Source: DASVLX01 sp035552275 (GTDB lineage Bacteria; Actinomycetota; Actinomycetes; Mycobacteriales; Pseudonocardiaceae). Taken from it: a stretch of DNA of 11,637 bases. The first letter of the stretch is position 1. Each line of letters begins with the position of its first letter. Below, one piece after another: positions 6,896 through 11,637 of this stretch. The notes under the pieces are model-generated. The model was not told the DNA's origin and ran no database searches. It saw nothing but the letters and a program-made list of their open reading frames with translations. Where the stretch lies: NCBI GenBank assembly GCA_035552275.1, contig DASZLR010000037.1, positions 1-11,637 on the forward strand, written 5' to 3'. A program made the translations under genes and the position numbers.

Positions 6896-7242
6896 CGATT
6901 CCGGTGGACGAGATACTCGGGCAGGTCCTGCGCAACGCGGTCTGGGAGAGATTGGACATGCTCTCCGAGCTGGCCAGCCGCGCGGACGCCCCGTCTCTGC
7001 TGTCCGTGGCACGATCCGAGCTGCCCCGGCTGACCGACGGCTGGCGCACGCTGCTCGCCGCCCATGAGCCCGACGAGCGGGGCAACTGCCCGGAGTGCTC
7101 GACCCGGTGGCGGCAGCAGAAGTCGCCGTGCGCGGTGTGGCGGGCGGCTTATGAGCATCTGGTCGCCGGAGCGTTGGCGCCGCAGCAGGCGCGCCAGCTC
7201 CGCGGCCTGGGTCGGCGGGCGGAAGCCCGCTCCACCCACTAG
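6892..7242 (+). CDS. Small Cys/His protein, possible zinc-binding, coupled to the preceding gene
   Basis: 116 aa. The N-terminal half (about 5-57) is helical. His58 in AAHEP, Cys66 and Cys69 in NCPEC and Cys80 in SPCAVW give the pattern H-x7-C-x2-C-x10-C, which could form a structural metal site. Aromatic residues (Trp73, Trp83, Tyr87) pack around it, and His89 is an alternative ligand. The tail after about 95 is basic. I do not recognise a named family, although an actinomycete type with the same C-x2-C...C-x-VW pattern is familiar to me. It starts with GTG at 6892, inside the stop region of the previous gene (4-bp overlap). A nucleic-acid-binding or protein-adaptor role would fit a small metal-site protein but is only inferred. 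Confidence 0.78.
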   Translation: MTIPVDEILGQVLRNAVWERLDMLSELASRADAPSLLSVARSELPRLTDGWRTLLAAHEPDERGNCPECSTRWRQQKSPCAVWRAAYEHLVAGALAPQQARQLRGLGRRAEARSTH

Positions 7243-7308
7243 GTCTGGCGGTTCGCGTGCCCACGGCGGTCCCCGATCCGGCGTGGTCCGCGCGGTCAAC
7301 CGTCAGGA

Positions 7309-7361
7309 GTCGGCGACCCGGGATGTCCGTCCCCCCGACCACGGCAAACCGGGTCGCCGGC
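7309..7361. repeat. Inverted repeat 1 in the gap before the first TetR gene
   Basis: An 11-bp perfect repeat (cggcgacccgg at 7311-7321 with ccgggtcgccg at 7349-7359) extends by a G-T pair and one more pair to 7309/7361, with a loop of 27 nt. It follows the small-protein operon by about 70 bp and could act as that operon's terminator, although it has no T-run. Confidence 0.45.
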
Positions 7362-7403
7362 CATGACTTCGCGCACTCATTCCGGCTCATCTCAGGTCAA
7401 GCT

Positions 7404-7452
7404 CCGCGGACCGGTGTCGCTGCTCTCTCCCCCGACCGGCACCGGTCCGCGG
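7404..7452. repeat. Inverted repeat 2, 13-bp perfect arms, upstream of the first TetR gene
   Basis: CCGCGGACCGGTG (7404-7416) pairs perfectly with CACCGGTCCGCGG (7440-7452). The stem can extend inward with a T-G pair and two more pairs to 7419/7437. Each arm is itself built of two palindromes (CCGCGG and ACCGGT). It ends 65 bp before the TetR start codon, so it could be an operator, an mRNA leader hairpin or a terminator. Confidence 0.5.
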
Positions 7453-7517
7453 CCCCAACCCGGCGCTCCGCTTGCGGCCCGAGGCAAAATAGCCGTAACC
7501 CTCCCGAGGAGACGCCG

Positions 7518-8183
7518 TTGGCTGTTTCGCCGACACCCCTTCGCCGCCGGCCGGTCCAGCAGCGCAGTGCGCAGCGCGTGGAGCGGATGCTGGCGGCCTG
7601 CGCGGTGCTGATCGAAGAACTCGGTTACGACGGGGTGACCACCACGCTGATCGCCGAGCGGGCGGGCGTCGCGGTGGGGTCGCTGTACCAGTTCTTCCCG
7701 GACAAGCGGGCCGTCGTCCAGGCGCTCACCATGCGCAACCTGGACTACTACATGAACCTGATCGGGCAGCGGCTGGCCGAGGACCGGCTCGACCACTGGT
7801 GGGACGCGGTCGACGTGGTCTTCGACGCCTACGTCGACATGTTCCGCGAGGTCGCCGGGTTCGCCAAGATCCGCTTCGGCGACGTGGTCGACCTGCGGCT
7901 GATCGATGACCAGCGGGACAACAACACGGTCATCGTGGAGCGGCTGGTCTCGGTGCTGACCCAGCGGTTCGACCTGGGCGGAGTCGACCTGCGGCTGCCG
8001 ATCACGGTGGCGGTGGAGATCGCCGACGGAATCCTGAACCTGGCGTTCCGCCGCCGGCTGTTCGCCCAGGACGTGGTGATCGCGGAGGCGAAGAAGGCGA
8101 TCCGGGGCTACCTGTCCGACCACCTGGACCGCGGCAGGAGCCTGCCGGCCGGCGCTTCGGTGATGTCAGCCGGTTCAGACTGA
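7518..8183 (+). CDS. TetR/AcrR-family transcriptional regulator (first)
   Basis: 221 aa. The N-terminal DNA-binding domain (about 15-65) ends with the typical TTTLIAERAGVAVGSLYQFF and the PDKRAVVQAL helix. The C-terminal ligand and dimer domain (about 70-205) is not diagnostic of a known inducer. The open frame extends back to 7257. I chose the TTG at 7518 because GAGGAG lies just upstream (about 7506-7511, roughly 6 nt spacing), and the extension would give an unusual unstructured N-terminus. The gene is preceded by a 275-bp non-coding gap with two long inverted repeats. Its stop sits inside a three-copy tandem repeat, and it is convergent with an unrecognised gene at 8206-8850. A likely target is its own promoter or the neighbouring oxygenase; neither is proven. 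Confidence 0.88.
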   Translation: MAVSPTPLRRRPVQQRSAQRVERMLAACAVLIEELGYDGVTTTLIAERAGVAVGSLYQFFPDKRAVVQALTMRNLDYYMNLIGQRLAEDRLDHWWDAVDVVFDAYVDMFREVAGFAKIRFGDVVDLRLIDDQRDNNTVIVERLVSVLTQRFDLGGVDLRLPITVAVEIADGILNLAFRRRLFAQDVVIAEAKKAIRGYLSDHLDRGRSLPAGASVMSAGSD

Positions 8184-8214
8184 GCCGGTTTCAGACTGAG
8201 CCGGTTCAGACAGC
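8169..8214. repeat. Three-copy 15-16 bp tandem repeat between convergent genes, candidate bidirectional terminator
   Basis: Copies: GCCGGTTCAGACTGA (8169-8183), GCCGGTTTCAGACTGA (8184-8199) and GCCGGTTCAGACAGC (8200-8214). The first copy ends with the TetR stop codon, and the third contains the stop of the convergent gene (8206-8208). Each junction folds: 8170-8188 gives an 8-bp stem with a 3-nt loop and one G-T pair. Such overlapping hairpins could end transcription from both sides. Confidence 0.6.
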
Positions 8215-8850
8215 GGCGGCGGACAGCAGCCGCTCGTAGACGGCCTCGTTGAACCAGCGGCCGGTCGCGTCCAGCTCCGTGGCCACGCAGCCCGCGCATT
8301 CCCGGTCGACCGGCGCGTCCACGTCGGTGACGGCCTCCGGGTCGGCGGTGAGCACGGAGACGCCGTACCGCCGGGCCCTGGGCAGGCAGTGCACCAGGTA
8401 GTCGTGCGTGGAGGCGGCCCACCACGGCAGCACGATGGCTGTCTCGGCGTAGCGGGCGAACGGGACGACGGAAGCCAGGGCGGTGCGCCAGTGCCGGGCG
8501 ACGGACAGCACGCCGAGGATGCGCGCGGCGGGCGGAGGCGCCTGGTGGGCCATTTCCGGCCAGACCCAGGTGGACGCCGTCGCGCGGTCCGGCACCGGCT
8601 CGTAGCCGAGGCAGATCCGCTCGGCGTGCGCCTCGGTCCGCACATCGGCGACGACCACGATGCGGCGGCCCAGCAGGCTCATCTGCGGCAGCACGGTGCC
8701 GTGCCAACCCATCCGGCGGGCGGCGCTCGCGGACAACTCCTCGATGGCGGCGGGCATGTCGGGCGTGGGCGTGTCCACGCTGCCGACCAGTGGCTGCACC
8801 TCGACCGGTGTGACTGTCGGTCCTGAAGTCCCGCCCATGAGCTCGCTCAC
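8206..8850 (-). CDS. Unrecognised protein of about 214 aa
   Basis: I recognise no family. The frame opens at 8880 (GTG), with ATG at 8877 and GTG at 8850. I prefer 8850 because GGAGAGG lies 9 nt upstream of it, whereas 8877 has only a distant purine run. From 8850 the first 30 residues are Pro/Thr/Val-rich and probably disordered. The rest alternates strands and helices, including RRIVVVADVRTEAHAERI, TAIVLPWWAASTHDYLVHCL and RRYGVSVLTADPEAV, which suggests an alpha/beta fold with a possible nucleotide- or cofactor-type core. A late Cys pair appears in ECAGC, and the end reads GRWFNEAVYERLL. There is no signal peptide or membrane span. It stands alone on its strand, convergent with TetR and divergent from the oxygenase. 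Confidence 0.72.
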   Translation of the reverse strand: MSELMGGTSGPTVTPVEVQPLVGSVDTPTPDMPAAIEELSASAARRMGWHGTVLPQMSLLGRRIVVVADVRTEAHAERICLGYEPVPDRATASTWVWPEMAHQAPPPAARILGVLSVARHWRTALASVVPFARYAETAIVLPWWAASTHDYLVHCLPRARRYGVSVLTADPEAVTDVDAPVDRECAGCVATELDATGRWFNEAVYERLLSAAAV

Positions 8851-8994
8851 CGAGATCCGCCTCTCCGATACCGCCATCACTGCTGCGCGTCGCTTCCTCG
8901 CCGCATCCTTGGTATCAGGAAGAAGACGGGCGGCTCACCGCCGAATGTCGCTCCTGCGATCGACGGCCGCAGGCGATCGGTGACCGGTCGGCGA

Positions 8995-9026
8995 GCGGCA
9001 AACGGGCTTCAGCCCGTCAGTGCCGC
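8995..9026. repeat. Two-step hairpin gcggca-acgggct/agcccgt-tgccgc
   Basis: acgggct (9002-9008) and agcccgt (9011-9017) pair around a 2-nt gap. An outer gcggca/tgccgc (8995-9000, 9021-9026) adds 6 bp with a small bulge. It could be a structured RNA element or part of the divergent control region; no T-run follows on either strand. Confidence 0.4.
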
Positions 9027-9093
9027 CATTCGGGTGAACGACCGTTGAGTGACCGCCGGTCGCACGATGTGCTCGGCCACGCCCGGTATCGGG

Positions 9094-9117
9094 GCATCTG
9101 AATAATGATGCATTCAG
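9094..9117. promoter_or_regulatory. Interlocked inverted repeats in an AT-rich island, operator-like
   Basis: GCATC/GATGC (9094-9098, 9107-9111) and CTGAAT/ATTCAG (9098-9103, 9112-9117) overlap, each with an 8-nt spacer. The site is strikingly AT-rich for its surroundings and lies between the unrecognised gene and the oxygenase. The first TetR protein is a conceivable binder. Confidence 0.35.
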
Positions 9118-9248
9118 CGCCGTGACGCAACCGTGACACAGCGAAGTCACTCGATGGATTCAGCAACAGCCGGGCCAGCGTTTCGTCGGCTCGGTCCCGG
9201 CATGGTGTTACCGCTGATAGCGGCCAGGTGAACCGCCGCCGGTGGCCA

Positions 9249-9277
9249 TTGCCGCGCGGGCGGCCCGCGCATACCGT
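9249..9277 (+). promoter_or_regulatory. Leaderless promoter of the oxygenase gene
   Basis: TTGCCG (9249-9254), a 17-bp spacer and TACCGT (9272-9277) form a good SigA/HrdB-type promoter. The -10 ends only 6 nt before the ATG at 9284, so the transcript should begin at or next to the start codon. This also argues for 9284 over the upstream GTG at 9242, which lies inside the promoter. Confidence 0.6.
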
Positions 9278-9283
9278 CCGGGC

Positions 9284-10270
9284 ATGACGCGGGAGATTCC
9301 ACGGGTCGATCTGGCGGACGCCACGGCGCGGTCAGCTACCCGTCGGCGCGAGTTCACCGAGACGGTGGAGCGGGGACTGCGCGAGATCGGCTTCGTCTTC
9401 GTGCGAACTCCGGACGTAGCGCGGCTGCTGCCCGCCGCGTACGCCGCGTATGCCGATGTGTTCAGCCGCCCCGCCGACGAACTCGAGCGGTACCGGCGGC
9501 CCGAGATCCACCACCTGCGCGGATACACCCCGCTGGGCGTCGAGACGGCCGCGGCGTGCCGACGCTCCGGAGTCCACGGTGAGCCGCAGCCCGACCAGCG
9601 ATCCTGCTGGCTCATCGGACCGGAGTCGATCACCGACGCGACGCTCAAGGTCCGCTTCCCCGCCTGCTACGCCGACAACGTGTGGCCCGACGACGCGCCC
9701 GCCTTCCGCGACCACGCGCGCGCCGTCTTCGACGCCCTCAACGACGTGGGGCTCGCGGTCCTCCGCGCCCTCGAACCGCGACTCGGAACCGCCGACGGCT
9801 TCTTCGCCGATATGACCCGAGACGCCAGCACCGCGCTGCGACCGCTGTGCTATCCGCCCGTCACGGCGGAACAGATCGGCCGGGTCGTCTGGGGCTGCCG
9901 GCACACCGATGGGAACCTCGTGTCGATCCTCCCGCCGTCGACGGGCAAGGGCCTTCAGGTCAAGCTCCGCGGCGGCGGCTGGATCCAGGGCGTCGCTCCA
10001 GAGGGGCACACGATTGTGCAGGTCGGCGACATGCTGCAGTACCTGACGGGCGGCTACCTGCGGTCGGCCGTGCACCGGATCGACGCCCCCGACGCCCCGA
10101 CCGGCCGGAGCCGGTACTCCAGCCCCCTGTTCATCTACCCACGCGCCGACGTCGACCTGCGACCGGACGAGCGCTGGGGCGCCAATCCGCTGAAGTACCG
10201 CTCGATCACGGCGGCGGCGTTCTTCGAAGCCCGCCTGCGGTCGGTCGGGCTGGACGCGACGACAGCCTGA
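9284..10270 (+). CDS. Fe(II)/2-oxoglutarate-dependent oxygenase, isopenicillin N synthase-like fold
   Basis: 328 aa, the usual length for this family. The N-terminal part (IPRVDLADA, then EIGFVFVRTPDV) is the DIOX_N-type region. The Fe(II) facial triad is His207 and Asp209 (CRHTDGN) with His264 (SAVHRI). The RxS motif that anchors the 2-oxoglutarate C5 carboxylate is Arg277-Tyr-Ser279 (RYSSPLF). The core double-stranded beta-helix spans about 185-290. Such enzymes hydroxylate, desaturate or ring-close small molecules; the complete RxS argues for a 2-oxoglutarate co-substrate and against true IPNS chemistry. No biosynthetic cluster surrounds it, so its substrate is unknown. The ATG at 9284 is fixed by the promoter just upstream. 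It lies downstream of the repeat-rich region and convergent with the second TetR operon. Confidence 0.9.
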   Translation: MTREIPRVDLADATARSATRRREFTETVERGLREIGFVFVRTPDVARLLPAAYAAYADVFSRPADELERYRRPEIHHLRGYTPLGVETAAACRRSGVHGEPQPDQRSCWLIGPESITDATLKVRFPACYADNVWPDDAPAFRDHARAVFDALNDVGLAVLRALEPRLGTADGFFADMTRDASTALRPLCYPPVTAEQIGRVVWGCRHTDGNLVSILPPSTGKGLQVKLRGGGWIQGVAPEGHTIVQVGDMLQYLTGGYLRSAVHRIDAPDAPTGRSRYSSPLFIYPRADVDLRPDERWGANPLKYRSITAAAFFEARLRSVGLDATTA

Positions 10271-10292
10271 TCAACCACGTGAGGACTTTGCC

Positions 10293-10327
10293 GTCGCCGC
10301 GCCAGGTGGACGCTGCAGGGCGGCGAC
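10293..10327 (+). terminator. Hairpin after the oxygenase gene, possible terminator
   Basis: gtcgccgc (10293-10300) pairs perfectly with gcggcgac (10320-10327) around a 19-nt loop, 22 bp after the oxygenase stop. No T-run follows, so termination is only suggested by position. Confidence 0.3.
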
Positions 10328-10413
10328 ACCGATCGCCCGGCGATCCGCATGGTGGACGCCACGCCACTGATGGCGGGCATGGCCGGCTGGCCCGGAGTTG
10401 GCGAGGTCCTCGA

Positions 10414-11109
10414 TCACTGACCGGGCTGAAGCAGGTTTTTCACCACCGGTATCGCGTCCTGGATGAGCGGCCGCAGCACACGTAGCCGGGACAGGTTGAC
10501 CGCGCGGCTGATCAGCGGGGCGGTGCTGTCCAACAGCGTTCCGGTTCGGGAGCAGCCGGATGATCTGTCGTGCACCCAGTACAGCACGATGCCCATCTGG
10601 TAGAGCCACAACAGTTCGGGCAACTCCGGCCGGAGCATGGGATCCATTTTCGCGGTTGAGCCATCAACCACCTCGCGCAGCAGGCCGATCGCCGCGTCAC
10701 GCACCGGCGCGGACTCGGGCGAGAGCGGGCTGAGCGGGCTGGCCGGATCGGCCGCGTTCTTGAAGAACTGGCTGCCGAACTGGTGGTACGGCGCGGCCAC
10801 CTCCAGCCACCTGTGCAGCACCCCGCGCAGTCGCGCGTCGAGCTCCTGTTCGCGGGCCAGTACCTCCTGGCTGGCCCGCACGTGCAGATCGCCGATCCGG
10901 TAGTAGAACCCCTGAACGAGGTGTTCCTTGGAATCGAAGTAGTAATAGGCGTTGCCGACCGATACCCCGGCCTCTGCGGCGACCGCCCGCATCGTGGTGC
11001 GCTCGTAACCGCGCTCGGCGAACAGGCGCAACGCGGTGTCCAGAATAAGTGCCTTGGTCGCGTCGCTCTTCTTGGCCGTGGCCGACGGGGTGTCCTGCAC
11101 GGTGGTCAC
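10414..11109 (-). CDS. TetR/AcrR-family transcriptional regulator (second), likely autoregulator
   Basis: 231 aa. The DNA-binding domain (about 17-65) contains TTMRAVAAEAGVSVGNAYYYF followed by the DSKEHLVQGF helix. The C-terminal ligand domain (about 70-225) includes the aromatic LLWLYQMGIVLYWVHD helix and probably binds a hydrophobic or acyl-type ligand; that last point is inference. It starts with GTG at 11109, 10 bp after the small membrane-protein gene, with only a weak purine stretch (CGGAAC) upstream, so coupled translation in a two-gene operon is likely. Two palindromes flank the operon promoter (11541-11554 and 11586-11599) and are the obvious binding sites for this protein. It converges with the oxygenase across 143 bp. 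Confidence 0.9.
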   Translation of the reverse strand: MTTVQDTPSATAKKSDATKALILDTALRLFAERGYERTTMRAVAAEAGVSVGNAYYYFDSKEHLVQGFYYRIGDLHVRASQEVLAREQELDARLRGVLHRWLEVAAPYHQFGSQFFKNAADPASPLSPLSPESAPVRDAAIGLLREVVDGSTAKMDPMLRPELPELLWLYQMGIVLYWVHDRSSGCSRTGTLLDSTAPLISRAVNLSRLRVLRPLIQDAIPVVKNLLQPGQ

Positions 11110-11119
11110 GATAGTTCCG

Positions 11120-11518
11120 TTACTCGTGGGCCAGATCGGACAGTACCGGGCGGCTCGCTTGTCGCATGCTCTCCTGCAGCAGGACGTTGCGCCGGATCCG
11201 GCTGAAGATCACCATGTTGATCAGGTGCAGTGCGCCGATGACGAGCAGCACCGTGCCGAGCTTGATCGACAGCATCTGCAGTAAGTCACGCAGGGTGGAC
11301 ACTTGATCACCGGTACGCAGCCACAGGGCAATGAACCCGAAGTTGATCAGGTAGAAGCCGACGACGAGGAGCTGGTTCATCGCGCCGCCGACTTTGTCGT
11401 TCTGGAATACATCGGCCAGATAGGTCCGGCCCTGCCGGCTGAGCGTGTTGGCCACCCACACGGTGAGCGCCACACTGAGTGCGACATAGATGACGTAGCC
11501 GACCACCGCGAGATCCAT
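11120..11518 (-). CDS. Small three-span membrane protein, first gene of the second TetR operon
   Basis: 132 aa. Hydrophobic helices lie at about 4-24 (VVGYVIYVALSVALTVWVAN), 49-67 (QLLVVGFYLINFGFIALWL) and 85-106 (IKLGTVLLVIGALHLINMVIF), with a polar tail from about 107. There is no signal peptidase site. I recall a widespread actinobacterial integral-membrane family of this kind without an assigned function. The ATG at 11518 has AAGGAG 10 nt upstream (11529-11534); a perfect GCTGATCAGC palindrome (11520-11529) sits between them. Its position directly before the TetR gene suggests that it is the regulator's immediate target, perhaps a membrane-stress or lipid-related protein. That role is inference. 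Confidence 0.85.
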   Translation of the reverse strand: MDLAVVGYVIYVALSVALTVWVANTLSRQGRTYLADVFQNDKVGGAMNQLLVVGFYLINFGFIALWLRTGDQVSTLRDLLQMLSIKLGTVLLVIGALHLINMVIFSRIRRNVLLQESMRQASRPVLSDLAHE

Positions 11519-11540
11519 GGCTGATCAGCTCCTTCCCGTT

Positions 11541-11554
11541 TTGAACGTGTTCAG
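11541..11554. promoter_or_regulatory. TetR-type operator, copy 1 (downstream of the -10)
   Basis: TTGAAC-GT-GTTCAG has two 6-bp arms with one mismatch. It lies downstream of the predicted -10 box, between the transcription start and the Shine-Dalgarno of the membrane-protein gene, where a bound repressor would block elongation or initiation. Confidence 0.6.
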
Positions 11555-11570
11555 AACGAACCGTGTGCCC

Positions 11571-11599
11571 ACTGTAAACCCATTTTTGAACACGTTCAA
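11571..11599 (-). promoter_or_regulatory. Promoter of the membrane protein-TetR operon
   Basis: On the minus strand TTGAAC (11594-11599), a 17-bp spacer and TACAGT (11571-11576) make a good SigA/HrdB-type promoter. The -35 lies inside operator copy 2. The leader would be about 45 nt with a Shine-Dalgarno. Confidence 0.6.
11586..11599. promoter_or_regulatory. TetR-type operator, copy 2 (overlaps the -35)
   Basis: TTGAAC-AC-GTTCAA has perfect 6-bp arms and a 2-bp centre. Its centre lies 45 bp from that of copy 1, and it overlaps the operon's -35 hexamer. It also fits the published KstR consensus TnnAACnnGTTnnA, but the adjacent TetR does not look like KstR. A divergent gene beyond the window could share it. 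Confidence 0.65.
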
Positions 11600-11637
11600 T
11601 AGTGGCGTCGTCGGCACAACTGCGGCGTGGGTCACCG

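Larger units (their letters stand above)
8851..9283. other. 433-bp intergenic region rich in inverted and direct repeats
   Basis: No credible gene is present; a 71-aa frame on the minus strand looks spurious. Moving rightwards it holds cctgcg/cgcagg (8953-8973), a two-step hairpin (8995-9026), an AT-rich pair of interlocked inverted repeats (9094-9117), CGTGAC direct repeats one helical turn apart (9121-9137) with an inverted GTCAC (9146-9150), ccgct-gat-agcgg (9211-9223), and the oxygenase promoter at the right end. This density suggests regulation of the divergent genes. Confidence 0.55.

Noticed and set aside
7257..7517. N-terminal extension of the first TetR protein to 308 aa
   Set aside because: It is low-complexity sequence running through two long inverted repeats, and the TTG at 7518 has a good Shine-Dalgarno.
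8169..8214. CRISPR-like array
   Set aside because: The units are contiguous with no spacers, only 15-16 bp long, and no cas genes are near; the TM0106 nuclease is not Cas4.
8935..9150. 71-aa minus-strand frame in the large intergenic region
   Set aside because: It has no ribosome site and no motif, and it crosses two hairpins and the operator-like repeats.
9242..9283. Earlier GTG start for the oxygenase
   Set aside because: It would lie within the -35/-10 promoter, which places the transcript start near 9284.
9284..10270. Isopenicillin N synthase itself
   Set aside because: No beta-lactam genes are nearby, and a 2-oxoglutarate-type RxS motif in an orphan setting fits the wider oxygenase family better.
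10414..11109. Naming the second TetR KstR on the basis of the operator consensus
   Set aside because: Its N-terminal sequence does not resemble KstR as I recall it, and no sterol genes are present; only the operator form matches.

Overview
The window is very GC-rich, with strong third-position GC bias, GTG and TTG starts and actinobacterial gene families. It therefore looks like the chromosome of a filamentous actinomycete. A Micromonosporaceae- or Pseudonocardiales-like host is my guess, because the two small proteins at 6584-7242 look like lineage-restricted actinomycete families; this rests on family recall and not on a search. No transposase, integrase, tRNA, rRNA or CRISPR array is visible. 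I count twelve protein genes, and most of the other open frames are shadows of these.

Layout. (1) 1-1374, minus: a copper-linked pair, a four- to five-span membrane protein with spaced histidines followed by an exported YcnI-like protein that runs off the left edge. (2) 1560-3299, plus: a TM0106-type RecB-like/RNase H-like nuclease with an Fe-S cysteine set, divergent from the copper pair. (3) 6365-3259, minus: an XRE-HTH/TPR regulator, an APH-fold phosphotransferase and an HSD10-like SDR dehydrogenase, closely spaced. The SDR gene overlaps the nuclease gene tail to tail by 41 bp. (4) 6584-7242, plus: two translationally coupled small proteins, the second with a Cys/His metal-site pattern, divergent from the XRE regulator. 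(5) 7243-7517: a non-coding stretch with two long inverted repeats, then a TetR regulator (7518-8183, plus) convergent with an unrecognised protein (8206-8850, minus). Both stop codons lie in or touch a three-copy 15-16 bp tandem repeat. (6) 8851-9283: an intergenic region rich in inverted and direct repeats, then an Fe(II)/2-oxoglutarate oxygenase of the isopenicillin N synthase fold (9284-10270, plus) with a clear leaderless promoter. (7) 11518-10414, minus: a small three-span membrane protein and a TetR regulator in one operon, whose promoter is bracketed by two near-identical palindromes that fit a TetR operator.

How the parts may work together. Region 7 reads as a self-repressing TetR operon. 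Regions 3 and 4 look like a regulatory module: a TPR sensor/regulator, a kinase-like enzyme and two small divergent proteins, with no obvious secondary-metabolite genes beside them. Region 5-6 is a TetR, an orphan protein and an oxygenase that could act together, but nothing in the sequence proves it. Start-site signals are mixed. Several genes have good Shine-Dalgarno sequences, while four have a TANNNT -10 box only 6-8 nt before the start codon, as expected for leaderless transcripts.
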